Shown here: positions 23,834-32,826 of the stretch, in pieces
Layout of the letters: each line of letters begins with the position of its first letter
How positions within the stretch are numbered: position 1 is the first letter of the stretch
Source of the DNA: JBGZFC01 sp964346495
GTDB lineage: Bacteria > Bacteroidota > Bacteroidia > Bacteroidales > Dysgonomonadaceae
Reading direction: 5' to 3'
Length of the DNA: 37,964 bases
Assembly: GCA_964346495.1 (NCBI GenBank)
Contig: CAYFUW010000007.1
Location: 1-37,964 of the forward strand
Made by a program: the position numbers and the translations under genes
The notes under the pieces: model-generated
What the model was told of the DNA's origin: nothing
Databases searched by the model: none
What the model saw: only the letters and a program-made list of their open reading frames with translations

Positions 23834-25156
23834 CTATATCTCCTTCTCCCTCCATTTCCCATATCTCAGATAGAAAATAGAGAAAATAAATAGCTGTGCC
23901 CAATAGACATGCTCGCTTGTCCACGCCCATACTACAGAGAGGCGTAAATGAGCAACTATAAACCAAATATAGAACAGGTATAGCGAAAGAGAAATTATCT
24001 CGAACACAAGAGCTTTTTGAGTATTTCCGGTACCTGAAACCGCGCTAAAAAGAACTGAACCCAATGCGTAAACCGGCATAAAGGTAAGCATAACGTAAAG
24101 AGCCGGTACTGTATCGGCAATAAGTTGTGGGTCGTTGGTGTAAATACGCACCATAAATTTGGGCAATAAAACTACAACCGCGATAATTACAAAAATACAG
24201 ATAATACTCATCAGTGCAACCCGTTTCACCAAACTAAGAACTTCATCTTTTCTTCCGGCACCAATAGTGTTACTAACCATTGTATTTACTGCAGAGCCGA
24301 GAGCATGAGACGGAATTGTAAGAATATTGTATAGGCTTCGGACAATATTTGAAACTGCAAGCGAGCGTTCGCCCAGATAGTTTTCGATAAAAACAAAAAA
24401 CATCATCCATATCACTATCGAAAGCAGATATTGCACCATCATATATGTAGAAATACTCAAAATTCTTTTTATCACATTCCATTGGAAATGAATGTTTTTA
24501 AAGCCGTATTTCTCTAAATCGACAGTTTTAATGGTGTAAATCACGAAAAACAAGGTTGACGAAAATTCGGCAATTACCGAAGCTAAAGCCGCTCCGCCAA
24601 TACCCATTTCGGGCAGACCAAAATTACCGAAAATCAATCCATAATCAAGAATAAGATTGACAACCAGCATCACCAACGAATTGTGTATCAACACTTTTGT
24701 TCTGGCTATTCCTACAAAAAAAGCACGGAACATTGAGTTGGTAAATGCAAAAATAAGACCGTAAACCCGCCAGTCTAAATATTCGGCAATGGCTCCTCGC
24801 ACGTTGTCAGATTTAAAAAGAAATCTCAATCCATCAGATGCGCCCAGCTTAAAAGCCAAAATAAAGAGCAGAGCAGGCAGTAACAGAAACAGAGTACCTT
24901 GAACAACAATGTTGCCTATTCGGTCGTAATTCTCCTCTCCGTTTCTTCTTCCAATCATGATTTGACTTCCCATACTGAAGCCGAAACCGATTGTAAAAAT
25001 GGCGATATATATTATGCCAGCCAAAGCTGAAGCGCCCAACTCCACCTCTCCCACTCTACCGAGAAAAGCGGTATCGACTACCTGAACCAGATTCTGAGTC
25101 AACAAACTCAAAAGAATAGGTGTACTGATTCTTATAATATGCTTCCTTGAATACAC
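23834..25156 (-). CDS. MATE family efflux transporter
   Basis: 440 aa with about 12 membrane helices. The N-terminus MYSRKHIIRISTPILLSLLT and the motif VVDTAFLGRVGEVELGASALAG are typical of MATE pumps, which export drugs or metabolites by Na+ or H+ exchange. The second half repeats the fold (SNIVRSLYNILTIPSHALGSAVNTMVSNTIGAG). The start appears to be GTG at 25156; no in-frame ATG lies just upstream. It lies beyond the panD terminator and converges with sufB. Confidence 0.92.
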   Translation of the reverse strand: MYSRKHIIRISTPILLSLLTQNLVQVVDTAFLGRVGEVELGASALAGIIYIAIFTIGFGFSMGSQIMIGRRNGEENYDRIGNIVVQGTLFLLLPALLFILAFKLGASDGLRFLFKSDNVRGAIAEYLDWRVYGLIFAFTNSMFRAFFVGIARTKVLIHNSLVMLVVNLILDYGLIFGNFGLPEMGIGGAALASVIAEFSSTLFFVIYTIKTVDLEKYGFKNIHFQWNVIKRILSISTYMMVQYLLSIVIWMMFFVFIENYLGERSLAVSNIVRSLYNILTIPSHALGSAVNTMVSNTIGAGRKDEVLSLVKRVALMSIICIFVIIAVVVLLPKFMVRIYTNDPQLIADTVPALYVMLTFMPVYALGSVLFSAVSGTGNTQKALVFEIISLSLYLFYIWFIVAHLRLSVVWAWTSEHVYWAQLFIFSIFYLRYGKWREKEI

Positions 25157-25175
25157 TTCAGCTTGATTTTGAATT

Positions 25176-25217
25176 AAAAAAAACCGACAATTGTTTATTT
25201 AATTTCAATCGGCGGTT
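25176..25217 (-). terminator. terminator of panC-panD
   Basis: On the minus strand AACCGCCGATTG (complement of 25206-25217) pairs with CAATTGTCGGTT (complement of 25182-25193), with one mismatch and one wobble, then a run of eight T. It ends the pan transcript before the MATE gene. Confidence 0.8.
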
Positions 25218-25247
25218 TATATTTTACATAACTCGAATTGATGTTAA

Positions 25248-25598
25248 TTACTTTATCCTGTTTTTATCGTCTTTGATATTTATTACAGTTGGTGTGAATT
25301 TTTTGGCTTCTTCCAACGGCATATGGGCGTAGCTCATAATTATCACAACATCATCCTTCTGTACAAGTCGGGCAGCAGCCCCGTTCAGACAGATAATTCC
25401 CGAACCGCGTTCACCACGTATTATATATGTTTCGAATCGGGCACCGTTGTTATTATTCACAACCGCCACCTTTTCGTTTACAAACATATTTGCAGCATCT
25501 ATCAAGTCTTCATCTATTGTGATGCTGCCTTCATAGTTCAGATTAGCATCGGTAACACGTGCTTTATGTATTTTTGATTTTAATACTTCAACTAACAT
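25248..25598 (-). CDS. panD: aspartate 1-decarboxylase
   Basis: 116 aa proenzyme. Self-cleavage occurs at Gly24-Ser25 in YEGSITID, turning Ser25 into the pyruvoyl cofactor that decarboxylates aspartate to beta-alanine. Other family residues: YIIRGERGSGIICLNGAAA and VIIMSYAHM. It lies 6 nt after panC, which uses its product to make pantothenate. Confidence 0.97.
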   Translation of the reverse strand: MLVEVLKSKIHKARVTDANLNYEGSITIDEDLIDAANMFVNEKVAVVNNNNGARFETYIIRGERGSGIICLNGAAARLVQKDDVVIIMSYAHMPLEEAKKFTPTVINIKDDKNRIK

Positions 25599-25604
25599 TT
25601 TTCT

Positions 25605-26447
25605 CTATTTATACTTAATATTATCAATAAGTCTAACTTCGCCACAATAAACTGTAATACAGCCAACTATATATTCAGATTCGTTCCAATCGGAAACTGT
25701 TTGCAAACTGTTTCCGTCTGCAATTTCGAAATATTCAACACGCAAACCATCTATTTTGTTTAACGTATCAACTACCTGATTAATAACATCACTCGGCTTT
25801 GCCTGCGGATACAATTTCTTGCTGTCGCAAAGTGTTTTGTAAATAATGGCGGCAGTTTTTCGCTCCTCCGGCGATAATCTTTCGTTGCGACTGCTCATTG
25901 CCAAACCATTCTCTTCACGTACAATAGGCACACCTACAATTTCTATCGGCATAGACAATTGCTTCACCATTTGGCGGATAATTGCCAACTGTTGAAAATC
26001 TTTCTCTCCGAAATAGGCTCTGTTCGGCTCTACAAAAACGAACAGTTTGCTAACCACTTGTCCCACACCGTTGAAGTGTCCCGGACGATATTTGCCCTCC
26101 ATCACCTTGTCCAATTCGCCAAAATCGAACAGACGCGTATCTGGTTCGGGATACATCTCCTCCACTTCGGGCATAAAAACAATATCTACTCCTATTTCAC
26201 GCATCAAATCCAAATCGGCTTGCGGCGTTTTTGGATACAGTCGCAAATCCTCTATATTGTTGAACTGCGTAGGGTTTACAAAAATGCTGACAACAGAGAT
26301 ATCGTTCTCTTTTACACATTGTCTTACCAAAGCGGCATGTCCTTGATGCAAAGCACCCATTGTAGGCACAAAGCCCACCATTTTGTTCTCTGCATCCATT
26401 CGTTTAAGAGCCTCGCGAAGCTCCGATATTTTGTTAACTACAATCAT
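25605..26447 (-). CDS. panC: pantothenate synthetase
   Basis: 280 aa from the ATG at 26447; a longer frame to 26486 adds 13 residues unlike the family. It joins pantoate and beta-alanine using ATP. The HIGH-type motif lies in FVPTMGALHQGH (26-37), FVNPTQF follows, and the KMSKS-type loop is MSSRNERLS. It lies just upstream of panD on the minus strand and is divergent from the glycogen-synthase-like gene, a neighbourhood I associate with Bacteroidales. Confidence 0.97.
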   Translation of the reverse strand: MIVVNKISELREALKRMDAENKMVGFVPTMGALHQGHAALVRQCVKENDISVVSIFVNPTQFNNIEDLRLYPKTPQADLDLMREIGVDIVFMPEVEEMYPEPDTRLFDFGELDKVMEGKYRPGHFNGVGQVVSKLFVFVEPNRAYFGEKDFQQLAIIRQMVKQLSMPIEIVGVPIVREENGLAMSSRNERLSPEERKTAAIIYKTLCDSKKLYPQAKPSDVINQVVDTLNKIDGLRVEYFEIADGNSLQTVSDWNESEYIVGCITVYCGEVRLIDNIKYK

Positions 26448-26584
26448 TGTCTGTTTTAAAAGTGCAAAGGAACAAGATTTTTGCAAAACTAAAAAATATA
26501 TATCGAATTATATTCTTTTTATTTCAAAAATAATGTTGCAATCTACTAAATATCAGATATTAGAAGAAAAAGTGTGGAAATTAT

Positions 26585-26618
26585 TTTGTGATTATGCGGT
26601 TTTTTTTTATTATCTTTG
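26585..26618 (+). promoter_or_regulatory. promoter of the glycogen-synthase-like gene
   Basis: TTTG (26585-26588), a 22-nt spacer and TATCTTTG (26611-26618), 27 nt before the ATG at 26645. The -7 box matches TAnnTTTG exactly; the spacing is slightly long. Confidence 0.5.
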
Positions 26619-26644
26619 TACAAAATAAACCAAAAACATTTCAA

Positions 26645-27460
26645 ATGAGTCAAAAAAATATTCTATACATCACGCAAGAGATTTATCCTTATCTTCCAGA
26701 AACTGAAATTTCAAACACTTCTCGTTATTTACCACAAAGAGTTCAAGAAAACGGACATGATATTCGCACTTTCATGCCTAAATATGGCTGTATCAACGAG
26801 CGAAGAAACCAACTTCACGAAGTGATTCGTCTATCGGGTATGAATCTTATTATCGACGATACAGATCACTCATTAGTAATTAAAGTTGCTTCTATTCAAG
26901 CTGCAAGAATGCAGGTCTACTTTATAGATAACGATGATTATTTCAAAGACAGAGAGACTTTAGTTGACGGAAATGGTGTGGAATATGACGATAACGACGA
27001 GAGAAGTATCTTCTTTATTCGCGGTGTACTCGAAACTATTAAAAAACTTCGTTGGGTACCCGATATTATCCACTGCCACGGCTGGTTCTCGGCTTTAGCT
27101 CCCTACTACATCAAAAAAGGTTATAAAGATGACCCATGTATAGGTGGTGCTAAAGTAGTTTTATCTTTATATGACGAATCGTTTGAGAAACCGTTTGATC
27201 CGAAAATTGCAGAAAAACTTCGTTTCGATACCATAGGCGACAAAGAGATAGAAGATATTAAGAAAATTGGTCCAATGTATTATAAGAATCTTATGCAGCT
27301 TGCAATCGATTATTCCGATGGAATAATAAAAGGTTCTGAAAATGTTGATGAAGATCTCATTAAATATGCTCAAGGTAAAAATATTCCAATTCTAAACTTC
27401 AATTCCGATTCGGAAGAGTTTTATGGTGAAATAGATGATTTTTACGATGAGATAAATTAA
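26645..27460 (+). CDS. short glycogen/starch-synthase-like protein (GT5 N-terminal domain only)
   Basis: 271 aa from the ATG at 26645; an earlier ATG at 26588 overlaps the promoter. It starts KNILYITQEIYPYLPET, like the ADP-glucose-binding domain of glycogen synthases, and has YFIDNDDYF and PDIIHCHGWFSAL. The usual KTGG loop is replaced and the C-terminal GT-B half is missing, so catalysis by itself is doubtful. Similar short proteins occur in Bacteroidales next to panC. The C-terminus is very acidic. A regulatory or binding role is possible but unproven. Confidence 0.75.
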   Translation: MSQKNILYITQEIYPYLPETEISNTSRYLPQRVQENGHDIRTFMPKYGCINERRNQLHEVIRLSGMNLIIDDTDHSLVIKVASIQAARMQVYFIDNDDYFKDRETLVDGNGVEYDDNDERSIFFIRGVLETIKKLRWVPDIIHCHGWFSALAPYYIKKGYKDDPCIGGAKVVLSLYDESFEKPFDPKIAEKLRFDTIGDKEIEDIKKIGPMYYKNLMQLAIDYSDGIIKGSENVDEDLIKYAQGKNIPILNFNSDSEEFYGEIDDFYDEIN

Positions 27461-27522
27461 TTAATCTCTTAAAAAATTTAACGGTATAAATATTTTCACA
27501 TAGTTTATACACAATTATCATT

Positions 27523-27573
27523 AAAAAAGGAAGTATTAACAGCGAACAATCGCTCTTATTTCCTTTTTTTTTT
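27523..27573 (+). terminator. terminator of the glycogen-synthase-like gene
   Basis: An outer stem of AAAAAGGAA with TTCCTTTTT and an inner AGCGA-ACAA-TCGCT hairpin form one long structure ending in a run of T. Confidence 0.8.
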
Positions 27574-27605
27574 AGATATTTGCGTTTTCAATCTTGTAAA
27601 GACCG

Positions 27606-28979
27606 ATGAAAATTAAAAACATTTACATTTTATTATTAATTTCAGCGATTCTGTTGTTTTCGTGCGACGATACGTTGAAACAAATAGGTTATAGCATACA
27701 GCCTGATATAGACCAATTGGGTATGGCTACAGATACACTAACACTTGAAGCAGTATCGGTAGAAGTAGATTCTGTTTTCTCAAGAACAAAATATCCTGTT
27801 CTTGGCGAATATCTTGACCCTATGTTTGGTTCAATAAAAGCCGACTATGCCACAGAGTTTTTCTATCCCGAAAATTTAGTTTTCGATAACAGTGCTGTAA
27901 TAGACTCCGTTCGTTTAACTGTTTCATATACTTCAATTATTGGTGACTCATTGGCTCCTATGAGCCTGAACGTATATAAACTGGTTGACAGACTACCACG
28001 CAAAAGTAGTTACACCAGCATCAATCCAAATATTTATTCCGATATGAGTGCTCCGGTAGGACAACAGTTTTTTACCGGAAAAAACGCTATTTCACGTGTG
28101 GAATATTACTACGTTGGAGCTATGTCATATCCTGTTACGGTTTACGATATTCACGTGAATTTACCAACTTCAATTGGTCAAAATATTTTATCGTTTATAA
28201 ACGAATACAAAGAAACTCATCAGCAAACACCGGATTCGGAAACTTTCAACTCTTTTTTCCCGGGTTTATACATTACAACAGGCTTTGGGTATAGCACTCT
28301 ATTAAACGTAAATAGTACTTCTTTATCTATACACTACACCTATAATGTTGATGCAGACTCAACATCTACTAAAATATTCAGATTACACTCTACACCGGAA
28401 GTTACTATATTGAATCAAATTGAGAACGATAACGAACAGATTCTTGCTGATAATGAAACTCATACATATTTAAAAAGTCCGGCCGGAGTGAACACAGAAA
28501 TCACGTTCCCATTCTCTCAAATATACTCCAAATTAAAATCGCATGCTCTAAATCAAGCCAGGTTGGTAGTAAATACAATACCGGATGCGATGACTGACGA
28601 AACCATTAAGCTTACTCCACCCGAATATCTATTGCTTATACCAAAAGATTCGCTGTTTGTGGAAAATCCTTCGGAAAATGGATTCTTTGAAAAGAGAAAA
28701 CTGCCCGATGGTAAAACAAGTTTCGTGGCTAAACTTAACAGATCTACCTATCAGTATGAGTTTAGAAATATCTCTAGCATGGTTAATCACTACAAACAAT
28801 TGCATGATGAACCTTTTGATCTTGTTTATTATTTGGTGCCTGTTGAAGCATCGTATAGTACAAATCAAAGTGGTGCTGAAGTTATATCGGCAGTGTATAA
28901 TTTGATGCGACCATCTGCAGTTAGAGTTGACAAGAGACCGGAAAAGCTAAAATTGGAAATGATTTTTAGTACGTACTAA
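27606..28979 (+). CDS. DUF4270 family lipoprotein
   Basis: 457 aa. Signal peptide with lipobox LFSC near residues 17-20, then CDDTLKQIGYSIQPD, the usual start of DUF4270 proteins. The rest is beta-rich with a repeated TEFFYP/TEITFPFSQIYSKL-like pattern and ends FSTY. Function is unknown; it is a Bacteroidetes envelope protein. Its place after the glycogen-synthase-like gene and near panC/panD is a familiar Bacteroidales arrangement, from memory. Confidence 0.85.
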   Translation: MKIKNIYILLLISAILLFSCDDTLKQIGYSIQPDIDQLGMATDTLTLEAVSVEVDSVFSRTKYPVLGEYLDPMFGSIKADYATEFFYPENLVFDNSAVIDSVRLTVSYTSIIGDSLAPMSLNVYKLVDRLPRKSSYTSINPNIYSDMSAPVGQQFFTGKNAISRVEYYYVGAMSYPVTVYDIHVNLPTSIGQNILSFINEYKETHQQTPDSETFNSFFPGLYITTGFGYSTLLNVNSTSLSIHYTYNVDADSTSTKIFRLHSTPEVTILNQIENDNEQILADNETHTYLKSPAGVNTEITFPFSQIYSKLKSHALNQARLVVNTIPDAMTDETIKLTPPEYLLLIPKDSLFVENPSENGFFEKRKLPDGKTSFVAKLNRSTYQYEFRNISSMVNHYKQLHDEPFDLVYYLVPVEASYSTNQSGAEVISAVYNLMRPSAVRVDKRPEKLKLEMIFSTY

Positions 28980-29022
28980 TCAATTTACGATTTCGGATTT
29001 TAGATTTACGATTGATATAAAC

Positions 29023-29053
29023 AAAAAAGACGCGATTAAATCGCGTCTTTTTT
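29023..29053. terminator. bidirectional terminator between DUF4270 and ruvB
   Basis: GACGCGAT-TAA-ATCGCGTC with six A on the left and six T on the right makes a 14-bp stem that works on both strands. It lies between two converging genes. Confidence 0.9.
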
Positions 29054-29212
29054 GCTTACAATATATTGATGTATTTTATGTATAGACACGATATGTTGAA
29101 ACAAAGTGTAAATCTCAACTTATCGGGACCACGTCTCTAAGTTTTTAACGTCTTCACAGCATGATGTCACATTTTCTAGCACCACGTAACACGTAACCCG
29201 CAACGCAAATAT

Positions 29213-30241
29213 TTAATCAAACAAAAATCCTTGCTCATCATATCTTTTGCGACCTAAATGCCTATAAGCAAGCTCTGTAACCTCACGGCCACGCGGTGTG
29301 CGTTTGATAAATCCCTCTTTTATCAGGAAAGGTTCGTAAACCTCCTCAATGGTGCCTGCATCGTCGCCTACTGCTGTTGCGATTGTAGAAATACCAACGG
29401 GACCGCCATTAAACTTATCTATAATCGTAAGTAGGATTTTGTTATCAATTTCGTCCAAACCGAATTTGTCGATATTCAAGGCTTCCAGAGAGTATGATGA
29501 AATCTCTTTATCGATCTTTCCAGAACCTTTTACCTGTGCAAAATCTCGCACACGACGCAAAAGAGCGTTCGCAATACGTGGTGTTCCGCGACTTCTCGAT
29601 GCAATCTCTTTGGCGGCATTTGGGGCACACTCTATATTCAAAATATCTGCCGAACGCAATACAATTCCGGTAAGTGTGTCAATATCGTAGTATTCCAAAT
29701 GCAAATTTATACCGAATCGAGCACGTAACGGACTGGTTAGCAAGCCACTTCGTGTAGTTGCGCCAATCAGTGTAAATGGATTTAAATCTATCTGGATGGA
29801 GCGTGCACTTGGCCCTTTATCTATAAGAATATCGATACGATAATCTTCCATCGCGCTATAGAGATACTCCTCTACAATTGGCGAAAGACGATGAATTTCA
29901 TCGATAAAAAGCACATCGTTAGGCTCCAACGAAGTGAGAATACCTGCTAAATCACCCGGTTTATCCAATACCGGACCTGAAGTAACTTTCAGACCAACAT
30001 TTAACTCGTTTGCAATAATATTTGATAGTGTTGTTTTCCCCAATCCGGGCGGTCCATGCAACAAAACATGGTCTAACGAGTCGCCGCGCATACGGGCAGC
30101 ACTAACAAAAACTTTCAGATTCTCCACTATTTTATCCTGTCCGGAAAAACTGTCGAAAGAGAGCGGACGCAGAGCGTTTTCATAATCGCGTTCACTATCC
30201 TGAAAATTGCGATTGGCATGAATGTCAAATGGGTCTTGCAT
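29213..30241 (-). CDS. ruvB: Holliday junction branch-migration ATPase RuvB
   Basis: 342 aa from the ATG at 30241; the earlier start at 30253 would overlap the -7 box. RuvB is the hexameric AAA+ motor that moves Holliday junctions with RuvA. Walker A GPPGLGKT lies at 63-70, Walker B LFIDEIHR at 111-118, sensor-type IGATTRSGLLTSPLRARFG follows, and the C-terminal winged helix has TPRGREVTELAYRHLG. queG follows upstream on the same strand with its own gap of about 50 nt. Confidence 0.97.
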   Translation of the reverse strand: MQDPFDIHANRNFQDSERDYENALRPLSFDSFSGQDKIVENLKVFVSAARMRGDSLDHVLLHGPPGLGKTTLSNIIANELNVGLKVTSGPVLDKPGDLAGILTSLEPNDVLFIDEIHRLSPIVEEYLYSAMEDYRIDILIDKGPSARSIQIDLNPFTLIGATTRSGLLTSPLRARFGINLHLEYYDIDTLTGIVLRSADILNIECAPNAAKEIASRSRGTPRIANALLRRVRDFAQVKGSGKIDKEISSYSLEALNIDKFGLDEIDNKILLTIIDKFNGGPVGISTIATAVGDDAGTIEEVYEPFLIKEGFIKRTPRGREVTELAYRHLGRKRYDEQGFLFD

Positions 30242-30250
30242 ATATGAGTA

Positions 30251-30281
30251 CAAAGATAAAAATAATTGCAGAATGCACCAA
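30251..30281 (-). promoter_or_regulatory. ruvB promoter
   Basis: On the minus strand TTG (complement of 30279-30281), a 20-nt spacer and TATCTTTG (complement of 30251-30258). The ATG at 30241 is only 10 nt from the -7 box, so the message is almost leaderless. Confidence 0.6.
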
Positions 30282-30290
30282 TTTTTTATG

Positions 30291-31205
30291 TTATCGAGAT
30301 GATTTCAAAGCTTCAATATTTCGTTTTAATCCCGAGAATTTAGCCCTTTTTACTGCCGATTTTTTGAAAACGCATTTGAATGTAGCTTCGTCCATTTCGC
30401 TCAACTTTTCCATATCGAGAGACAAGAATGTTTCCGACGGAATAAAATCGGCTGTAGTGTGCGGTTTTGCAAATCTGTTCCATGGACAAACTTTCTGACA
30501 AATATCGCATCCGTAAACGTTGTTGTTGAGTTGTGGAACAATATCAGGTGCAATTTCACTTTTATTCTCGATTGTTTGATACGAGATACACCGATTGGCA
30601 TTTATTCGATAAGGTTTTTCTATAGCTTTTGTCGGGCAACTGTCTATACATCTGGTACAATTTCCACAATTTTGCGAAATTGGTTTATCGTAATCCAATT
30701 CCAAATCGATAATCAGTTCACCAAGAAAAAAGTAGGAACCTTTGTTCGGAATTATCAAAAGAGAGTTTTTCCCAATAAATCCAATTCCGGCTTGTGCCGC
30801 CCAAAATCGCTCCAACACGGGTGCAGAATCGGAAAAGGCACGTCCCGTCACTTCGGAATTACGCTGTTTTATAAAATAGGAAAGTTGATTGAGTTTTGCT
30901 TTCACAACATCATGATAATCTTTTCCATAAGCATAGTAGGCAAATTGCGGAACATTTTCGGGCATTTTCTCTTGCGGATAGTAGTTGAGTGCCACACAGA
31001 TAATAGATTTAGCATTATCAACCAACAGACGCGGGTCGAGCCGTTTGTCAATATTTCGCTCTAAATAGGTCATATCGGCATGGCAATTTCGGGAAATCCA
31101 GTCCGAATATTCGCTCTCCTGTCCGCTGTTTGTCGCACAACAGATACCACATGCATCAAAGCCCAACGATAGAGCAAATTGCTTTATTTCTTCAGAAAAA
31201 GACAT
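30291..31205 (-). CDS. queG: epoxyqueuosine reductase
   Basis: 304 aa. A cobalamin-dependent enzyme that reduces epoxyqueuosine to queuosine in the wobble base of tRNA (Asp, Asn, His, Tyr). Two 4Fe-4S clusters are marked by CGNCTRCIDSCP (180-191) and CDICQKVCPW (233-242). The catalytic-type Asp lies in FSDSAPVLER. Length is at the short end of the family, without the HEAT-repeat extension. With tilS, serS and pheS it adds to a tRNA-related theme. Confidence 0.93.
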   Translation of the reverse strand: MSFSEEIKQFALSLGFDACGICCATNSGQESEYSDWISRNCHADMTYLERNIDKRLDPRLLVDNAKSIICVALNYYPQEKMPENVPQFAYYAYGKDYHDVVKAKLNQLSYFIKQRNSEVTGRAFSDSAPVLERFWAAQAGIGFIGKNSLLIIPNKGSYFFLGELIIDLELDYDKPISQNCGNCTRCIDSCPTKAIEKPYRINANRCISYQTIENKSEIAPDIVPQLNNNVYGCDICQKVCPWNRFAKPHTTADFIPSETFLSLDMEKLSEMDEATFKCVFKKSAVKRAKFSGLKRNIEALKSSR

Positions 31206-31357
31206 TTTTACAAGACAAAAAAATCAAGAGCCAGGAATTAAAGGTTTTCGGCAATACAATTTAAAGCCAAAGATAAATAAATTATAGAATTAATGAATAA
31301 TCACGCCGATAAAATTCTTTGTTGGTGACTCGTGGCTCATTTATCTAAAATAATTCT

Positions 31358-31365
31358 TACTTTTG
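31358..31365 (+). promoter_or_regulatory. -7 box of the flippase-GT2 pair
   Basis: TACTTTTG fits TAnnTTTG, 18 nt before the ATG at 31384. No -33 match is evident. Confidence 0.4.
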
Positions 31366-31383
31366 CATAAATTAATCGCAAGC

Positions 31384-32826
31384 ATGGCTGACTCGGTACT
31401 TAAGAAAAAAACGACGGTTTCGCTTTTTTGGTCATTTATTGATAAGTTTGGGCAACAGATACTCAATTTCGCGAGTATGCTTATTCTTATGAATATTGTT
31501 GCCACAGAAGCTTATGGTATTATTGGCTCGTTAGCTGTTTTTGTGGCATTTTCGTCAATACTAATTGATAGCGGATTTGGACGGGCTTTAATAAACAGGA
31601 AAGATTTATCGCCAACCGATTATTCCACAGTTTTTTATTTCAATATATCGCTGAGTTTTATCCTTTACCTGATTTTCTTTTTTAGTGCGCCACTTTTTGC
31701 TGTTTTTTTCCGCACACCAACCATGACTAGCGTAATACGAGTACTTTTCTTATCGCTTGTATTTAACGCTTTCGGACTTATTCATCAAACAATTCTAACA
31801 AAAAAAGCCGATTTTAAGGGATTGACCAAAATAAATATGTCGGCATTATTTATTGCTGCTGTTGTAGCGGTAGTTTTAGCCATATTAGGGTATGGTGTAT
31901 GGGCTTTAGTCGCTCAATCGGTGATTTATGCTTTTTTCAGAACTATATTCTTGTGGATTTATTCTTCATGGAAGCCAATTGGTGAGTTCAGCAGAGAAAG
32001 TTTGAAAGACTTTTTCGCTTTCAGTAACAAACTTCTTGCCACTTCAGCCATAACTGTTACTATCAACAATATTTACCCCACACTGATAGCCGCTTTTTAT
32101 CCTATGAGCCAGGTGGCGTATTTCAATCAGGCGAAAAAGTATCAGGATATTCCTTTTCTAACGCTAAGTAACACTTTTCGCCAGGTGGCAATGCTTATTC
32201 TTTCGGAAATAAATGAACAGACCGAAAGACTGAAACGTGTTGTTAGCAAAATCATTAAATCAATTGCTTTTCTTTCGTTTCCTATCGGTTTCGCAATGAT
32301 TGTCGTTGCCGAACCAGTTTTTTATCTGTTTTTCAAAGAAAAGTGGTTGGCTTCCGTACCGTTTTTTAAGGTATTGACATTTGCCGGAATGTTATCGCCA
32401 TTTATCTTTATATTTAACGAGCTTTTTATCGCGAAAGAGAATCCTCGTTATTTTTTAGGAGTTGAAATTGTAAAAGGTGCGATATTGATTCTGCTGATTG
32501 TACTGCTTTTTCCGCATGGAGTTATGGCTTTGGCTGTTAGCTGGATAATTTATATGGTAATCACATTGATTATTTCCGTAGTTTTATCGGGAAAACTTAT
32601 CCGATACAATCTGCTTGATTTATTGAAAGATATCGTTTCTTATCTGTTCACCGCTCTGTTGTGTGCTGCAATATCTTATTTTATTACTCAAAAAATAGAG
32701 AACAATCTGCTTTATATTATTACAAATCTTCTAACAATTGCTGCTTTATACATATTTAGCTGCAAATTGATGAAACTTGAAATGCTAAAAGAGATTGAGA
32801 ATTGGTTCGCTAAAAGAAAAAAATAG
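31384..32826 (+). CDS. polysaccharide flippase (Wzx/WzxC-like)
   Basis: 480 aa from the ATG at 31384; a frame from a TTG at 31363 overlaps the -7 box. About 14 hydrophobic helices with a basic N-terminus (ADSVLKKKTTVSLFWSFIDKFGQQ) match the polysaccharide-biosynthesis branch of the MOP superfamily, which flips lipid-linked sugar units across the inner membrane. The motif FNALFGLIHQ-like stretch (NAFGLIHQTILTKKADFKGL) is typical of WzxC-type proteins. It ends directly at the start codon of a GT2 glycosyltransferase. Confidence 0.87.
   Translation: MADSVLKKKTTVSLFWSFIDKFGQQILNFASMLILMNIVATEAYGIIGSLAVFVAFSSILIDSGFGRALINRKDLSPTDYSTVFYFNISLSFILYLIFFFSAPLFAVFFRTPTMTSVIRVLFLSLVFNAFGLIHQTILTKKADFKGLTKINMSALFIAAVVAVVLAILGYGVWALVAQSVIYAFFRTIFLWIYSSWKPIGEFSRESLKDFFAFSNKLLATSAITVTINNIYPTLIAAFYPMSQVAYFNQAKKYQDIPFLTLSNTFRQVAMLILSEINEQTERLKRVVSKIIKSIAFLSFPIGFAMIVVAEPVFYLFFKEKWLASVPFFKVLTFAGMLSPFIFIFNELFIAKENPRYFLGVEIVKGAILILLIVLLFPHGVMALAVSWIIYMVITLIISVVLSGKLIRYNLLDLLKDIVSYLFTALLCAAISYFITQKIENNLLYIITNLLTIAALYIFSCKLMKLEMLKEIENWFAKRKK

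Noticed and set aside
26588..26644. Longer start for the glycogen-synthase-like gene
   Set aside because: The ATG at 26588 lies over the -33/-7 promoter elements and encodes a Phe-rich stretch foreign to the family.
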